Source: Methylobacterium sp. 77 (lineage in GTDB: Bacteria > Pseudomonadota > Alphaproteobacteria > Rhizobiales > Beijerinckiaceae). Taken from it: a DNA stretch of 64,000 bases. The stretch covers positions 3,577,825 to 3,641,824 of the forward strand of contig NZ_KB910516.1 in the NCBI RefSeq assembly GCF_000372825.1. Reading direction: 5' to 3'. Position 1 is the first letter of the stretch. The number at the start of each line of letters is the position of its first letter. Made by a program: the position numbers and the translations under genes. Below, piece by piece: positions 62,417 through 64,000 of this stretch. Below the pieces are notes generated by a model that was given only the letters and a program-made list of their open reading frames with translations, was not told where the DNA came from and did not search any database.

Positions 62417-63214
62417 TCAGGCATCTTCTCTGTTGTTATATAAGATAATACCAACAACGAGAGTTCCGACTGACCATTTGGCAAGATATATTCCGTCTAA
62501 ACTTGCAACCGGATAATTCGGGTAAATGCCCCATCGGAATAGTTCGATGACATGGGAAAGCGGATTCCACGCATATATCGTTCGCATGGGCTCGGGAGTC
62601 AGGTCCACCGTCTTGAAAGCTCCGCTGAACATCATCAGAGGTCGACTGAGGAAGGCGTAGATCTTTGCCCATCCGGGGAAGTAAGACCGGATCGCAGAGT
62701 TGATGAGGGCAGTTCCAAGTGCGAGACAGCTGACCGCCAGAAGACTGAGCGCACATTTCTCCGGCGCCCAAGGTGCCGCTTCGGGTATACCGTACAGCCA
62801 CATGGTCAGGAAGAATAGAAACATCAGAGCAATGTTTTGAAATTGCTGTATTAGAAAACGTGCGAGCAAAAAATCGAAGGGTTTTACAAAATAGTATTCA
62901 GCCGTCCGCGACTTGAGCGCCCGAACGCCGCGAGCACAACGACGAAATATGTAGAACGGAAAGACCCCGGCTCCCATGAAGAGAACGACTGAAGAACCGA
63001 AAGGGGGCACCTTTCCGAAGAGATAAATCCGCATCGCGGCGACTGTCAGAATGATGAAAATCGGCTCGACGAAAATCAAGATTCCTATCAGCGGATTATA
63101 ATTACGGAAGCGGAATCCAAAATCCCTGACGATCAAGGAGACCATGATTGTCAGCCACGGCCTCGCGGTCCGTCTTGAGCGCGGCGTCGGAAGGACAATA
63201 GAGGAATCTGACAT
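62417..63214 (-). CDS. ABC-2 type permease for capsule polysaccharide export (KpsM-like)
   Basis: 265 residues from ATG 63214. Six hydrophobic segments, beginning with VEPIFIILTVAAMRIYLFGK and including QNIALMFLFFLTMWLYGIPE and ending TLVVGIILYNNRE. The ABC-2 family pattern is complete: NYNPLIGILIFVEPIF and FSGAFKTVDLTPEPMRTIYA, then NPLSHVIELFRWGI. Exporters of this type pass capsule or O-antigen chains through the inner membrane with an ATPase such as KpsT, which must lie outside the window. Low GC content suggests transfer. A KpsE-like gene follows at 63363. Confidence 0.85.
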   Translation of the reverse strand: MSDSSIVLPTPRSRRTARPWLTIMVSLIVRDFGFRFRNYNPLIGILIFVEPIFIILTVAAMRIYLFGKVPPFGSSVVLFMGAGVFPFYIFRRCARGVRALKSRTAEYYFVKPFDFLLARFLIQQFQNIALMFLFFLTMWLYGIPEAAPWAPEKCALSLLAVSCLALGTALINSAIRSYFPGWAKIYAFLSRPLMMFSGAFKTVDLTPEPMRTIYAWNPLSHVIELFRWGIYPNYPVASLDGIYLAKWSVGTLVVGIILYNNREDA

Positions 63215-63362
63215 CGTCAATGATGATCCGATAATGCCGCCTGAAACGAAGCTGCCGCTTCCCAGACCGACGTGTGTTCAACCTTCTTGTCGGTTGCTGG
63301 CACTGGTCGAAGTCATTGACCGAAGCAGATGATCTAGACGCATCGGTCGAAGGTTTGTGCCA

Positions 63363-64000
63363 TTAGGCACGGCTATTCTGGATCGACCGCAGGGACAGCA
63401 GACCGACGAACCAGACGATCGATAGCAGAAGCGCTGCGAGTATCATCCAAAGGAAGACACGTGGGCCACCGGCGCTTTCTGGGAGAGCAGGGCGGACGTA
63501 GGGCGTGAGGTAGAGGTGCTGGGCCGCAGCACTCGCGCGCGCGCGATCCAGGGATTGTAGCGACGTCAGAAGGATCGCCTGCGCGTATTGCCGATCCATG
63601 TCGAGCGCCTCGAACCGGGCCACGACGCCGGCCAGGACGTTGCGACCGGAGCGGCTGCCCGAGACCTCACGCTCGACGGAGGCCAGCTGTTCGCGTGCGG
63701 CCTGAACGCGGGACTTGAGCGCCAGGACCGAAGGCGCCGTCTCGCTCAGGTTCTGCCGACGGATCGTGTCGTAATCGGCCTCCAGCTGCGACACCGACCC
63801 GCGCAGGGTGCCGATGAGCTGCGTGTTGCCGGTGACGACGCTGGGAATCGGGTCGATCACCCCTTCCTTTTCGCGGAAATCCGCCATGGCGGCACGGGTC
63901 TTGTCGAGGCTCGCCTTGGCACGAACGACCTCCTGCTCGGCGAACTTGACCGCATCTTCTTCAGCGCGCTTGGCGATCTTGTTGACGAGGGTCTCCGACA
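63363..64000 (-). CDS. Capsule export inner-membrane protein, KpsE/BexC-like, 5' part outside the window
   Basis: At least 212 residues, open past the right edge. The long coiled-coil (KFAEQEVVRAKASLDKTRAA, then SVSQLEADYDTIRRQNLSET and LKSRVQAAREQLASVEREVS) and a C-terminal membrane helix (FLWMILAALLLSIVWFVGLL) are typical of KpsE/Wzz-like chain-length and export proteins. KpsE spans the periplasm and links the KpsMT exporter to the outer-membrane KpsD channel. The gene precedes the KpsM-like permease by 148 bases on the reverse strand. Confidence 0.85.
   Translation of the reverse strand, partial: SETLVNKIAKRAEEDAVKFAEQEVVRAKASLDKTRAAMADFREKEGVIDPIPSVVTGNTQLIGTLRGSVSQLEADYDTIRRQNLSETAPSVLALKSRVQAAREQLASVEREVSGSRSGRNVLAGVVARFEALDMDRQYAQAILLTSLQSLDRARASAAAQHLYLTPYVRPALPESAGGPRVFLWMILAALLLSIVWFVGLLSLRSIQNSRA

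Noticed and set aside
1..64000. CRISPR arrays, rRNA genes and insertion sequences
   Set aside because: I looked for regularly spaced repeats, rRNA core sequences and transposase motifs and found none.

Overview
The window is GC-rich, almost wholly coding DNA from an alphaproteobacterium of the order Hyphomicrobiales (Rhizobiales). The best guess is a Methylobacterium/Methylorubrum-type organism. This rests on the core gene order rpmB - DUF3108 protein - SUV3-like helicase - S4 protein - fdxA - carD - rpoH, on MucR, DUF6481 and DUF4112 proteins, on the heavy use of GTG/TTG starts, and on interspersed palindromes of the CCGAAAAGTGG type common in that group. Genus is an inference; no 16S gene is present.

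Layout. (1) 1-10988, conserved core: a partial AEC transporter, rpmB, a DUF3108 protein, an SUV3-like RNA helicase with a long low-complexity tail, an S4 RNA-binding protein, ferredoxin fdxA, a possible structured RNA, carD, an rpoH sigma factor, a small membrane protein ending in a palindromic repeat, an Sfp-type phosphopantetheinyl transferase and tRNA-Pro(CGG). (2) About 10989-20450, an accessory island directly behind the tRNA. It holds small hypothetical genes, AT-rich patches, an Rmf-like gene, an interrupted small gene, a decayed phage lysis region (endolysin pseudogene with a stop codon and a frameshift, a holin-like gene, overlapping small membrane genes) and a three-gene operon ending in a RelE/ParE-like protein. 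No integrase or transposase was seen. (3) 20494-45033, mostly core: a GSCFA protein, a HAD phosphatase, sbcC and sbcD separated by a multi-PAS hybrid kinase, a calcium-binding repeat protein and a catalase-like protein, then an L,D-transpeptidase, Dps, cspA with a DUF6481 gene, a cation/proton antiporter, a Tat-exported oxidoreductase, a solitary yejE-type permease, a DUF4112 protein and an aminotransferase. (4) 45306-54870, a complete tripartite RND efflux operon of the MdtABC/MuxABC type: adaptor, two different inner-membrane pumps and a NodT-type outer membrane factor. (5) 54957-64000: zwf, a membrane-anchored Mrr-like nuclease, mucR with a long AT-rich upstream region, a class II aldolase divergent from a fused acyl-CoA synthetase/GNAT protein, and the edge of a capsule export cluster (KpsM-like permease, partial KpsE-like protein).

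How the genes work together. The first block joins translation, RNA metabolism and transcription control (L28, helicase, S4, CarD, RpoH). The RND genes form one transcription unit. SbcC and SbcD should form one nuclease although their genes lie about 7 kb apart. MucR, a regulator of surface polysaccharides in rhizobia, lies about 4 kb from capsule export genes. Starts were moved from the longest open frame where a ribosome binding site or family alignment favoured another codon; such choices are stated in each entry. No database search or calculation was run, and family assignments come from motifs and from memory of the families.
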